The notes under the pieces were generated by a model. It ran no database searches, was not told where the DNA came from, and saw nothing but the letters and a program-made list of their open reading frames with translations. This document shows positions 36,187-45,085 of a DNA stretch of 64,000 nucleotides, piece by piece. Positions within the stretch are counted from its first letter, which is position 1. Each line of letters starts with the position of its first letter. A program made the translations under genes and the position numbers. Source of the DNA: JAHCHG01 sp965214585 (GTDB lineage Bacteria; Acidobacteriota; Blastocatellia; Pyrinomonadales; Pyrinomonadaceae); NCBI GenBank assembly GCA_965214585.1, contig OZ243957.1, positions 2,542,001 to 2,606,000 on the forward strand, written 5' to 3'.

Positions 36187-36882
36187 CTAATCCTTACCGT
36201 GAATTTCCTTAACGTATCCGTCTTTGAAAATTAGGCGCATAATCCAGACGTTTGATTTATTCGGGTTAAATTCGGCTTTTTCCAGAGTTCCGCCGAGAAT
36301 CACGTCCTTACTGCCGTGCCTGACGGTATCGAGTTTTGCGCCTTTCATTTTGACATAATCGAACGAGTGAACCGAAGTTCCGTTTGAATTTGTTGAAGCG
36401 ATTCGCAAAACGTCGGAATTTTCTTTTGACGGGCAGACGTAATTTAGAACGCCTTCGCAATCGGCGCGGATTTTTCTGACCGGGAGCAGAAAATCTTCAC
36501 CCGTAAATTGTTCAGCCGCACGTCTGAGTTCCTGTCTGGTATTTTCCTCGCCGACCTTTTTGCCCGCAACGGAGAAATCAACGATCTGTCCGGCGAGCGC
36601 ATACAGATAAATGTAGCGAAGTCTGGCAAGCTGGCGGTCTTGCGTTTCCGCTTTAAGCTGCTTCATATAATCTTCGGCGAGAAAGGAAGTTTCCGTCCAG
36701 TCTTCGCGGCTGATCGCCGCAACCAATGCGTTCCATTTATCTTCCGAAATGCCGTTTGCCACAATCGGTTTTCCGTTCGGCAAAACCCGCCGCGCCGTCG
36801 CCGCAGAAGATTTTTCGATCTGGGCAAAAACCACTGTAAAAGCAGAGCCGATCAGAAAAATTGTCAAGAAAAGTTTTTTCAT
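36187..36882 (-). CDS. Secreted protein of unknown function
   Basis: The 231-residue protein has a clear signal peptide (KKLFLTIFLIGSAFTVVFA, cleavage before QIEKS). The mature part is charged and helical in the middle (DYMKQLKAETQDRQLARLRYIYLYAL) with two cysteines (in ADCEGVLNYVCPS) that could form a disulfide, then a beta-rich end. I do not recognise a family. It lies 10 bp downstream of the large TPR gene on the same strand, so the two are probably one operon; both look periplasmic or exported. Confidence 0.7.
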   Translation of the reverse strand: MKKLFLTIFLIGSAFTVVFAQIEKSSAATARRVLPNGKPIVANGISEDKWNALVAAISREDWTETSFLAEDYMKQLKAETQDRQLARLRYIYLYALAGQIVDFSVAGKKVGEENTRQELRRAAEQFTGEDFLLPVRKIRADCEGVLNYVCPSKENSDVLRIASTNSNGTSVHSFDYVKMKGAKLDTVRHGSKDVILGGTLEKAEFNPNKSNVWIMRLIFKDGYVKEIHGKD

Positions 36883-36892
36883 AATACAAACC

Positions 36893-39721
36893 TTAGCGGA
36901 CTTTGACGAAAACCTCTTTTTTGCCGCACGGTGCTTGAAAAGTTACAACATAATCGCCCTTGTTTTCGCTGACCGATTTAACGACAAAGACGGCAAATCC
37001 GTCGGGCGTTTTGAAGCCGGGTTCGTAAAAAACTTTGATGTCTTCGGAACTGCTCGTGAAAAATTTTATTTTCTTAGGATCGGATTCTCCCTCGATGCCG
37101 ACTGAAATACCCAGACTTCCGCCGTTATTTATCAAAGAAAAATTTTTCTGACTGACGTAAACATCGCACGGCTCGATTTCGTTTTCGGCAATTTCGGTCT
37201 TATCAGGATTGACGATTCTGGCTCTGGTTGCTTGGACAGACGGTTTTTGATTTTCCGAATTTTCGGAATTTTCGTTTAAGATCGGTTTTTTCAGATCATC
37301 TGCGGAAACCGCGTCGCCGGATTTCGATTCTTTCGCAACTTTGATAACTACCGGCTCGAAAAGCGAATTTTCCGGTTTTTTAGCTTCGACTGCTTTTGCC
37401 GTTTCTTTTTTGGTCGTTTCAATTTCGGAAGAATTGTCAGCCGGAGTTAAAACGCTTTCCGTCTGCCCGGAAGTTGTCCGGTTTTCAGCAGTATTCTGAA
37501 CGGATTCGGAAATTGCAGCAGGCGAAACGATTTTTTTATCATTGACGATTTCCGCGTTCTTGTTTTCGGCAATTTCATTTTTTTCCGTCGGTGCGTCGTT
37601 TTTATTTTCCCGGATAATTGCCAGAGGCAAATTTTCGGGAATTATTTTTGCTTCCGCGTCAGAGGTTTTTTCGGCAGAACTTGCCGGATTTGTGTTTTCA
37701 GTTGTCGAAACGGAATTTTCTGAAACCGTTTCCTTCCCGGCGTTTGTTACAAAATCAGGATTAGCCGCAAATGTGTCTGCTCCGATCAAATCGTCCAAAC
37801 CTTCGAGATTTCCTTTGACTTTTCGATAAAGCAGTTCGATCATCAGACGCTTGGTTTTGCTCGGTTGTTCGGTATTGTAACTTTTTATATAAGCGTCGAG
37901 TGCTTCTTGGGATTTTCCGGCGGTTTCGAGTGCCGTGCCGAGTTTCCAGAGATTCGCCCGCCACCACGAACTTTTTTCCGGCAAAACCGAAACGGCGCGG
38001 CGAAAACGAACGATTGCTTCGTCCGGCTTGTTTTCTTCGAGCAGAATGCGCCCGGTAATTTCTTCCAACCTGCCGCGAACAATCTGAGAAAGCGTATTTT
38101 TCGGAACTTCCGGCACAAACAGAAATTCTCCGCGCGAAGCGGCAAGCGTGCGCGAATCGTATAATTCATCAGCCAAAACCGCCGCCGCAGGGCTTTCTAC
38201 ATTCAGAGCCGAATCCGCTTCCTTGACCGCCGCCTTTACCAATTCCAGAGCCTTAGGCAGAGATTTTTTTTCATTTACAAGACGATTTGCCGCATAAAGC
38301 TGCCGGTGAAATTTCATCGAATCATCGCCGGAAACGAATTTGTCAATCGTTTGGGAAACTTCGGTTTCGCTTGTTTCCGAGTTTTGAAGTTTTTGAGTTA
38401 AATCGAGTAGATTCTTCAGTTTAGCGGCTGATTCCCGATTGTCGGCGGCAGACGGCTGGAAAATGCTCGCTTTGCGTTCGAGCGAAAGCAGATCGGTAAA
38501 ATTATCTGATCGCTTTAAGACGCGTCCGCCGAGATTTGTCAGAATCTCGCCCTCTCTTATTTCAAAACGTCTGCCGAGTTCATCGGCGGCTTCGCGGTAA
38601 AATCCAGCCGCCAGCCGCGCCGAAGCGATTTCATAACTGAGCGTCGGAAAATCGCCGTAACGTCTTGCCGCAAGCAGAACTCTCTCGGCATCAAGCGGAC
38701 GTTTTTCCGCGAGCAGTCCACGCGCCAGAGCGATGTGCGCCCAAGTGTAACGCGGTTCGATGCCGACTGCCTGATTCGCAAGTTCGACGGCTTTCGCGCC
38801 GCGTCCGTGCGCCGCATACCAATAAGCCGCGCCGACGAGAAGCGGCAGATTGTTCGGAAACAATCCGAGCGATTGGTTCAATTGCTGTTCGGCTTCAATT
38901 TCCCGTCCGGCATCAAAATAAGACAAAATCAAACCCGTCAGAGCGTTCGCGTCGGACGGATCAATTTCCAGAACTTTTTTATAAAGCGCAATCGCTTCGT
39001 CCGCTTTTCCCGTCGCCCGTTTCATCTCGGCAAGACTGCGCCTCGAAATATTTGAATTTTCGTCAAGTTCGAGAGCCTTCGCGTAAGCGTCCGCCGATTC
39101 TTCCAACTCGAAATTCATACGGCGGGCGAGTCCCAAAGTCTGATAAGCGGCGGGCAGATTCGGCTCGACGGCGATGGCTTTTTGCGCCAGTCTTTTGGCT
39201 TCCGCCGGATTTTCCGTGCCGATGTAAAAAGCCGCCAAACCGAGAATCTGATTCGGATTGCCGCCGATTTTCTCTTCGATCAACTGCGCGATCCCGTTTG
39301 CGGCTTTCGGCTGATTTGAAAAAAACAAATTTGTCGGAAACTGCAAGATGACTTGCGTAAAAAGTTCGTCGGAAATCGCGTCGGGCGCGTCTAAAACGGC
39401 GAGTTTAAAAAGTTCTACGCCCGCATCTTTTTCGCCTAGCCGCAATTTTTCAGCCGCAAGTTCGGCGCGTCCGCTGACGATCAGTTCCAAAGCCCTCGTT
39501 TTATTTTCCGATTCGGGAAATTTTTCGACAAACGCTTTCAAACTTTCGATTCTCTCCGCCGCCTTTTTAACTTGGACGGCTTTTTCAAATTCGATCTTCT
39601 CCTCATCAATTTCCGTTATCACGGAACTCGACAGAGGATTTTTCTCGCCCGGCTTTTTTTCTTGGGAAAAAACCGTAAAGGAAAATAACAATATCAAAAA
39701 TATAATCGCTGAATTTTTCAT
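36893..39721 (-). CDS. Large secreted TPR-repeat protein
   Basis: The 942-residue protein starts with a signal peptide (MKNSAIIFLILLFSFTVFS). Residues about 60-640 are helical repeats with clear TPR consensus (for example NLPAAYQTLGLARRMNFELE and PSDANALTGLILSYFDAGRE). A low-complexity, Glu/Asn/Ser-rich linker follows (about 660-820). The last 100 residues look like a beta-sandwich (IEPCDVYVSQKNFSLINNGG, ending APCGKKEVFVKVR) with two cysteines. Such BACON/Ig-like ends are common in surface or periplasmic scaffolds. No catalytic motif is seen. It is transcribed with the secreted protein downstream and away from the gene at 39810. Confidence 0.75.
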   Translation of the reverse strand: MKNSAIIFLILLFSFTVFSQEKKPGEKNPLSSSVITEIDEEKIEFEKAVQVKKAAERIESLKAFVEKFPESENKTRALELIVSGRAELAAEKLRLGEKDAGVELFKLAVLDAPDAISDELFTQVILQFPTNLFFSNQPKAANGIAQLIEEKIGGNPNQILGLAAFYIGTENPAEAKRLAQKAIAVEPNLPAAYQTLGLARRMNFELEESADAYAKALELDENSNISRRSLAEMKRATGKADEAIALYKKVLEIDPSDANALTGLILSYFDAGREIEAEQQLNQSLGLFPNNLPLLVGAAYWYAAHGRGAKAVELANQAVGIEPRYTWAHIALARGLLAEKRPLDAERVLLAARRYGDFPTLSYEIASARLAAGFYREAADELGRRFEIREGEILTNLGGRVLKRSDNFTDLLSLERKASIFQPSAADNRESAAKLKNLLDLTQKLQNSETSETEVSQTIDKFVSGDDSMKFHRQLYAANRLVNEKKSLPKALELVKAAVKEADSALNVESPAAAVLADELYDSRTLAASRGEFLFVPEVPKNTLSQIVRGRLEEITGRILLEENKPDEAIVRFRRAVSVLPEKSSWWRANLWKLGTALETAGKSQEALDAYIKSYNTEQPSKTKRLMIELLYRKVKGNLEGLDDLIGADTFAANPDFVTNAGKETVSENSVSTTENTNPASSAEKTSDAEAKIIPENLPLAIIRENKNDAPTEKNEIAENKNAEIVNDKKIVSPAAISESVQNTAENRTTSGQTESVLTPADNSSEIETTKKETAKAVEAKKPENSLFEPVVIKVAKESKSGDAVSADDLKKPILNENSENSENQKPSVQATRARIVNPDKTEIAENEIEPCDVYVSQKNFSLINNGGSLGISVGIEGESDPKKIKFFTSSSEDIKVFYEPGFKTPDGFAVFVVKSVSENKGDYVVTFQAPCGKKEVFVKVR

Positions 39722-39809
39722 AACATCCTTAAAAATCTCAATTTTCGTGTTTGAAAAATAATAACACGCCGATTGCTAAAATTGAACTGTGGTTTTATTC
39801 TGAAAAACT

Positions 39810-40325
39810 ATGAATCAACTCGATGAAATCTGGCAAAATGATTTTGACCAAGCCGTTCGCCAAGCCGAAACCGAAAAACGGAGCGACATAGCCGAATATT
39901 TTTCGCTCAGATCAATCAATGACCGAATTCGCCGCGAAAGCGTCAAATGGCTGTTTGAAACCGTTCTCGAAATCGCCGCCGCCTTTAACGCGCACAATGC
40001 AAACATCGAAATCGTGCAAAAGGAAAATCACCGATTCAGGGGCGACAAAGCCGATTTAACAGGTTCGCTTCTCAAACTTCAACGTGGTGTAAGATGCCTG
40101 ACATTTGAAGCAGGTTGGACGCAGCACGCCAACGACGGCTTTATGCGCGGCGGCGCACTCGTCTTCTCGCGCATTTCTCATTTCGGATTTCCCAAAAAAA
40201 CCGAAGAACTCGTCCTACTGAAATTTGAAAACCAACCGCAATGGTTCGTCGTTGACGGCGAAACAAAACGCACCTCGTTCGACATCAGCCGTCTGCGCCC
40301 GCATTTTGAAGTGCTTTTAGGTTGA
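39810..40325 (+). CDS. Unknown cytoplasmic protein
   Basis: The 171-residue protein has no signal peptide, membrane segment or motif that I recognise. The N-terminal half is helical and charged (DFDQAVRQAETEKRSDIAEYF); the C-terminal half is beta-rich (VRCLTFEAGWTQHANDGFMRGGALVFS). Codon use matches its neighbours and it sits alone between the divergent TPR gene and a hairpin-rich gap, which supports a real gene. Function unknown. Confidence 0.6.
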   Translation: MNQLDEIWQNDFDQAVRQAETEKRSDIAEYFSLRSINDRIRRESVKWLFETVLEIAAAFNAHNANIEIVQKENHRFRGDKADLTGSLLKLQRGVRCLTFEAGWTQHANDGFMRGGALVFSRISHFGFPKKTEELVLLKFENQPQWFVVDGETKRTSFDISRLRPHFEVLLG

Positions 40326-40823
40326 ATAGTTTCAATTAAAATATAGATTACGCCGTTGAAATGAAGATAAATTCGGAATAGCTGATAAGTTACAGATGAA
40401 TGAATGATTATAGATTTGTTTTCTTTATTTATCAGCTTTCAGCTTTTAGCTAAGCAGATGAGTAAAAGTAATCAAGGATAATGCAGAAGCCCGCACGCAG
40501 TAAGGGCGCAAAGAACACACTTACTGCGTGCGTGTTTCTGCATTCGGACTATCTTTGAAAACATATTACGACCTACTTATCAGCTATTCCGAATGTTTCT
40601 TTACTTTTTATTTCAGCTGCGTCAGCTTCCATAAAAGACAAAAATGCAAATTCAAGAAAAATCCGGGAATTTTTACCGGCAAATTGCGGCGAATAAAGAA
40701 AAAATAAACAGACAATTTAACCGGCGATATTCTGCAACCTGTTATTTGCCATTTACCATTTATCGTTTCTAAGTTAAAATAAGGTTAATTTACATTGTTA
40801 TTAAACAGGGAGATTTATTTATA
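40326..40823. other. Gene-free gap holding nested hairpins
   Basis: The outer arms (ATTCGGAATAGCTGATAAGT at 40371-40390 and its exact complement at 40575-40594) enclose an inner hairpin (AATGCAGAAGCC... 40480-40504 with 40520-40544, built on CACGCAGTAAG). No coding potential is evident. The remainder leads into the zinc-ribbon gene with AGGGAG at 40807-40812. Confidence 0.75.
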
Positions 40824-41561
40824 GTGAAGTCAGAACTTGAGAAATTAATAGATTTACAAAAGACGGATACGAATATCCGCAGATTAAAACAATCAATCGA
40901 AACAGCAGAAGAGAGGCGTGCCGCAATCGAACAAGAGTTTGAAAAGCACGCCTCATCTATTCGTGAAATACAAACCACGCGCGACGAAGCGTCGGCGGCA
41001 CGCGCCGATTTTGAAAGGCAGATCAATGAAGCCAAAACCAACCTCGAACGCGCCAGCCGCAATTTGAAAACCGCGCAAGACCAGAAACAATACGAAGCCG
41101 CGATGCGCGAAACCGACGTTTTACAAAAAAGCATCTCGAAACTCGAAACGCAGGTTCTGGAAAAAATGACCGAAACCGAAGAATCGGACAAAATTTTAGA
41201 AGAACGCGCCGAAGAAATAAATTCCTTAGAATCGAATAAAGACAAGGAAATCAAAGAATTTGAAACCGAACTCGCCCGGCACAAAGAAGAATTGGAAACC
41301 GAAACAAAGCAACGCGCCGACCTTTTCGCCGACGTTTCTTCGCGCTACGCCAATGTTTACAACCGCCTCGCCCAACGCAGCCGCGACGGAATCGCCGTTG
41401 CCGAAGCAACAAACGGCTCGTGCAGCGCGTGTTTTATGACACTCCGCCCGCAAATGCAGGTCGAACTAAAAACCAGCGACCAAGTTATCACCTGCGAAAG
41501 CTGCACGCGCATTTTATACGTCAATTCCGAAGAATCAAAAGCGGCGAGTCAGGAATCTTAA
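40824..41561 (+). CDS. Coiled-coil C4 zinc-ribbon protein (CdsZ-type)
   Basis: The 245-residue protein begins at GTG 40824 with AGGGAG 11 nt upstream. Residues 5-180 are almost entirely heptad coiled coil rich in Glu/Lys/Arg. The C-terminus has a four-cysteine zinc ribbon: CSACFM and CESCTR (about 200-232). This matches the widespread CdsZ/DUF164-like family, nearly universal in bacteria outside the gamma-proteobacteria and proposed to bind nucleic acids or act with ribosome/replication factors; the role is not settled. It lies 25 bp ahead of the restriction-modification island. Confidence 0.8.
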   Translation: MKSELEKLIDLQKTDTNIRRLKQSIETAEERRAAIEQEFEKHASSIREIQTTRDEASAARADFERQINEAKTNLERASRNLKTAQDQKQYEAAMRETDVLQKSISKLETQVLEKMTETEESDKILEERAEEINSLESNKDKEIKEFETELARHKEELETETKQRADLFADVSSRYANVYNRLAQRSRDGIAVAEATNGSCSACFMTLRPQMQVELKTSDQVITCESCTRILYVNSEESKAASQES

Positions 41562-41586
41562 ATTGACAAAATTAATAAAGTAAATA

Positions 41587-42426
41587 ATGCTTAGTAAAAC
41601 TCAGAGCCGACATCCGATTCCCTTGAGGTATCCGGGCGGGAAATTCTACGCGATTAAAATCTTGCGTCGGTTTTGGCAGAGCGTTGATTATGATGATTAT
41701 CGTGAACCTTTCGCGGGTGGTGCGTCAGTTTTTTTTACTAAATCCAAAGTAGAGAACAACTGGCTTAATGATATTGATTCGGAATTAATTACAACTTATA
41801 AAATTATGCAGTCTTCCGAACTTCGGGAAAAGTTAATAGAAATGTTGTCAGTCGAAACCGCTTCCAAAAAACGCTGGCGTGAAATATTTGAATTTGAACC
41901 TTCTAATGAACTGGAAACCGCATACCGATATTACTATTTGAATCGGACTTCTTTTAGCGGAAAAATGGTTTCTCCGGGTTGGGGTTATCGTCCTAAAAGA
42001 AGTTTGCCGCCGGAAAGATGGCACGAAAGAATAACTCCTTGCGGGAAAAAATTAGAAAATGTCAAAATTACAGACAAAGATTTTGAGGATGTGATAAATG
42101 CCAAATCAAACGGAGCAAAAACTTTAATATTTGCCGATCCGCCTTATTTTAATCCGCCGAAAAAGAAACATTATCGAAATGGTTTCGAGTATCAGGATCA
42201 CATAAGGTTGTGTGAAAATTTAAGAAATACATCGCATAACTTTTTTTTAACTTACGACGACGTGCCGGAAATCAGAAAATTATACAGATGGGCGAATATT
42301 CACGAAGTCGAATTTTTTTACAGAGTCGAAAACTCAAATATACAAAAGGGAAATCGTAGATTAGGTTTTGAGTTGGTCATAACGAATTATGAAATCCCGA
42401 AACAGTTAAATTTTAATTTTCAATGA
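41587..42426 (+). CDS. DNA adenine-N6 methyltransferase, D12 class (M1)
   Basis: The 279-residue alpha-class methyltransferase has PLRYPGGKFYAIKIL (motif X region, about 18-32), REPFAGGASVFF (motif I) and FADPPYF (motif IV, catalytic DPPY). It overlaps the second methylase by 4 nt (ATGA), and the two are paralogues, pointing to duplication. With the convergent endonuclease and C-protein genes this makes a type II restriction-modification system; two methylases usually mean an asymmetric site with each strand modified separately. The recognition sequence cannot be predicted. Composition is AT-richer than flanking genes, suggesting transfer. Confidence 0.88.
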   Translation: MLSKTQSRHPIPLRYPGGKFYAIKILRRFWQSVDYDDYREPFAGGASVFFTKSKVENNWLNDIDSELITTYKIMQSSELREKLIEMLSVETASKKRWREIFEFEPSNELETAYRYYYLNRTSFSGKMVSPGWGYRPKRSLPPERWHERITPCGKKLENVKITDKDFEDVINAKSNGAKTLIFADPPYFNPPKKKHYRNGFEYQDHIRLCENLRNTSHNFFLTYDDVPEIRKLYRWANIHEVEFFYRVENSNIQKGNRRLGFELVITNYEIPKQLNFNFQ

Positions 42427-43319
42427 CAGGAGTTTCAACAAGCAGAGCAAAAGGTTTTCCCGTTTTCTATGCTTCCGGGAAAATACAAGCACGTTTTCCT
42501 GATTATGTGAAATCTCCGTTCAGGTATCCGGGCGGAAAGTTTTACGCTCTGAAAAAACTTCTGCCTTTTATAAGCTGCGTTGAACACGACGAATATCGAG
42601 AGCCTTTCGTCGGCGGCGGAAGTGTTTTTTTCGGCAAACAAAAAGTCAGATTCAATTGGATAAATGATCTGGAATCGAATTTGATTACAACTTATAAAGT
42701 TATTGCAGACGAAGAAAAGAGAGAAAAATTGAGTCGGAGAATAATCTGCGAAACTGCCAGCCGGGAAAGGCACGAGGAAATTAAGAACTTTCAACCGCAG
42801 ACATATTGCGACGCTGCATTTAAAACATTTTACCTGAATCGCACGTCTTATTCCGGCATTATTCATAAACCGGCTTGGGGATACAAAGAAGGAAAAAGTT
42901 CTCCGCCGCCGAACTGGGCAAATTTTATTCAGAATGCGGGTAAAAAATTGAAAGATGTAAAGATAACCGACCTTGATTTTGAAAATGTAATCAATGCCGC
43001 GCCGAAAGGCAGAAATACGCTGCTCTACCTTGATCCGCCTTATTATCACGCAGACCAGAAACGCGCTTATGCAAAATCTTTTGTTGAAAAAGATCATTTA
43101 AGATTAGCGGAGAATTTGCGCCAAACAAACTTTTACTTTTGTCTTTCGTATGATGATTGTGAAGAAATACGCGAGTTTTATAACTGGGCAAAAATTTATG
43201 AATTGAGTTGGTTATACAATACCGCCAACAAAAAAGGTGAAAGCCGTGATAAAGGTAATGAATTAGTGATTACAAATTATAATGTTGTTATTCGTTCGAT
43301 ACAAGCTGAACTTTTTTAA
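42423..43319 (+). CDS. DNA adenine-N6 methyltransferase, D12 class (M2)
   Basis: The 298-residue paralogue of the preceding methylase has SPFRYPGGKFYALKKL, REPFVGGGSVFF and LDPPYYH in the same order. The target-recognition middle parts share the YLNRTS(F/Y)SG core but differ elsewhere, consistent with recognition of the two different strands of one asymmetric site. Its stop overlaps the 3' end of the opposing endonuclease gene by 4 bp, so the transcripts converge. It starts within the ATGA overlap with M1. Confidence 0.88.
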   Translation: MTGVSTSRAKGFPVFYASGKIQARFPDYVKSPFRYPGGKFYALKKLLPFISCVEHDEYREPFVGGGSVFFGKQKVRFNWINDLESNLITTYKVIADEEKREKLSRRIICETASRERHEEIKNFQPQTYCDAAFKTFYLNRTSYSGIIHKPAWGYKEGKSSPPPNWANFIQNAGKKLKDVKITDLDFENVINAAPKGRNTLLYLDPPYYHADQKRAYAKSFVEKDHLRLAENLRQTNFYFCLSYDDCEEIREFYNWAKIYELSWLYNTANKKGESRDKGNELVITNYNVVIRSIQAELF

Positions 43320-44575
43320 TTGATTTTTTGCCATTGTTTTATCCATTGATCTGATATTTTGTATTTTTGAAACTCAAGATAAGTAAATTTTTGAATAGAA
43401 TTTATGCGATGCTTCATCTGCGAATGAGATTTTAAATTCTGAGTTGGAACAGAGTAAAATTCCCAATTCGATTGAGGAAAAAGTCCGCATTCCTTCCGAA
43501 ACTTTTTTGCTAAACAAGGTTCAAGCCCGACAATTAACCAATCAAAGTCAGTAAAATAATAAAGACGGCTGTGAGTCGGATCATCATTTACACGCCCTCT
43601 GGTCAATTGAGTTTCTACGGAAACAATTGCCTGTTTTCCCGAAAATTTGCAATTATTCAGAGATAAACCTTTAATTTGTAAGAATTCCATTTTTTTAGCC
43701 GCCTTGTTTATTAAAACCAGATCGGATTTATTCGCTCTTGCATCGGAGCGTTGTGAATTTTCCGGCGGCAGATATTTTATGTCAAAACGGTCAAGAAAAA
43801 TCTTAAATGCCATTTCCTTAGCAAATCCGCGAATTGACATATCCCAAATACGAAAATTGCTCTCACGCAGTATTGTGTTGAGAATAATTTCAGTATTCAA
43901 GCCAAGAAGTTTTGCTGATTTTGGCAGAAGTTCTTTTGGCGCGGCGGTATAAACACTTGGATCATTTTTAAAATCGGTGATTCCTATTTTGTGAAAAGCA
44001 TTTAATCCGTCGTGATTTTCCCAAGAGATTTTAAACGGACTTTTGATATAATTCGAGTCTTTCGGATGAGGAATCAAAATTTTCCTTTCCAGAAAAATAA
44101 TTTGTAACGGCTCGTATGAGATTAATCCGACTAAAAAATCAGGAAACTTTTCTATCAAATGATAATAAGACATCCCTTCTTTTTCCGATTTCGCACCGTG
44201 TGTTTTATGAGTTTTGTATTCGACAACAAAATCTTTCGTTCCTGAAGCATTTGGAGTTTTCAATTGCAATGTATGACGATTAACAATTCTGTCTATATTT
44301 GTATCTCCGCCAATTTCCTCTACTATATGATTATTGTGTTCTACAATTTCGTCAAATACCGCTTCAAAGGCGTGTCCTTTAATAGTTCGTAAAACAGGTG
44401 AGTTTTCAGAAAGTAATCGGTCAAATTGTCGGCAGGTGATTTGTAAAGATTGACACAATGCGACGAGTTTTATTCTGGGAGAAATATCTGAAACAGACTC
44501 AACTTCTTTTCGTTGCTTCAAATAGTTAATGATTTCTGAAATACGCCCCGTGCCTATATCGAATTTAAGTTTCAT
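43316..44575 (-). CDS. Probable type II restriction endonuclease with two nuclease-like modules
   Basis: The 419-residue protein has no named family I can assign with certainty. Two similar modules are visible. In module 1, IKGHAFEAVF (helix with G67/E71) precedes D95 and QLK at 104-106. In module 2, IRGFAKEMAF (G250/E254) precedes D285 and QIK at 300-302. Both match the E...D...(E/Q)xK layout of PD-(D/E)xK nucleases of the Mrr/QxK kind. It is encoded 32 bp behind a C-protein gene and convergent with two methylases, the classic restriction-modification layout. AT-rich composition fits horizontal acquisition. Two catalytic centres in one chain would suit strand-by-strand cutting of an asymmetric site. 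Confidence 0.75.
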   Translation of the reverse strand: MKLKFDIGTGRISEIINYLKQRKEVESVSDISPRIKLVALCQSLQITCRQFDRLLSENSPVLRTIKGHAFEAVFDEIVEHNNHIVEEIGGDTNIDRIVNRHTLQLKTPNASGTKDFVVEYKTHKTHGAKSEKEGMSYYHLIEKFPDFLVGLISYEPLQIIFLERKILIPHPKDSNYIKSPFKISWENHDGLNAFHKIGITDFKNDPSVYTAAPKELLPKSAKLLGLNTEIILNTILRESNFRIWDMSIRGFAKEMAFKIFLDRFDIKYLPPENSQRSDARANKSDLVLINKAAKKMEFLQIKGLSLNNCKFSGKQAIVSVETQLTRGRVNDDPTHSRLYYFTDFDWLIVGLEPCLAKKFRKECGLFPQSNWEFYSVPTQNLKSHSQMKHRINSIQKFTYLEFQKYKISDQWIKQWQKIN

Positions 44576-44607
44576 TAATAGATTTTATTTAGAAAACAGA
44601 GTGCAAA

Positions 44608-44817
44608 TCATTCAGACTTAAATAATTGATAAATTTCAACTTCTAATGCAGAAGCTAATGCTTGTATGTTTTGCAAACTGACGTTGCGTTTACCCAATTC
44701 AATAGAACTGATATAAGTTCTGTGCAAATCTGATAATTCTGCTAATTTTTCTTGAGAGATGCCTTTTTGAAGTCGTAACTTTTTAACACTCAGACCAAAT
44801 TTTTGCTGAATAGTCAT
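44608..44817 (-). CDS. C-protein-like XRE transcriptional regulator of the R-M system
   Basis: The 69-residue helix-turn-helix protein (residues 8-63; ISQEKLAELSDLHRTYISSIE is the HTH core) is the size and type of restriction-modification controller (C) proteins. It sits immediately upstream of the endonuclease on the same strand. C proteins first repress or delay and then activate their own and the nuclease gene so that methylation is established first. A palindromic ACTTTGAGT (44856-44864) about 40 bp upstream of its start resembles a C-box half-operator. Confidence 0.85.
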   Translation of the reverse strand: MTIQQKFGLSVKKLRLQKGISQEKLAELSDLHRTYISSIELGKRNVSLQNIQALASALEVEIYQLFKSE

Positions 44818-44855
44818 AAAGAAAATTTAAGTTAGTGCAGACGATATATCCACAG

Positions 44856-44864
44856 ACTTTGAGT
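44856..44864 (-). promoter_or_regulatory. Candidate C-box operator
   Basis: ACT-TTG-AGT is palindromic (ACT/AGT halves) and resembles the GACT-N3-AGTC C-box of controller proteins. It lies about 40 bp upstream of the C-protein start. Only one convincing copy is seen. Confidence 0.3.
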
Positions 44865-44888
44865 AACATTTTAAAGAAACTAATAGTT

Positions 44889-45074
44889 GTGAGCTTCAAA
44901 CAAAGAAAATTGGAAGCCGCACCGACGATGGAGGCAAATCCGGCGTTTGGCGGGTTGATTGATTTGCAGATCGATTAGAATGCGGCGGATGAACGGGCGG
45001 TCATAGCCCGCAAAGACTATAAGCTGACGGCAATTTATAAGAAAAATCACGCTTTGCGTAGCATCAGATTTTAA
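44889..45074 (+). pseudogene. Possible gene remnant at island edge
   Basis: One plus-strand frame reads like protein across 62 codons (KLEAAPTMEANPAFGGLIDL, then after one TAG at 44976 NAADERAVIARKDYKLTAIY) and ends at a TAA. The composition is more GC-rich than the restriction island. It may be the end of a gene broken when the island arrived. No family recognised. Confidence 0.25.
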
Positions 45075-45085
45075 AACAACTTAAA

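Noticed and set aside
38665..39351. Plus-strand frame of 228 codons opposite the TPR gene
   Set aside because: Low-complexity Arg/Ser/Pro composition and complete overlap with a TPR gene with a signal peptide.
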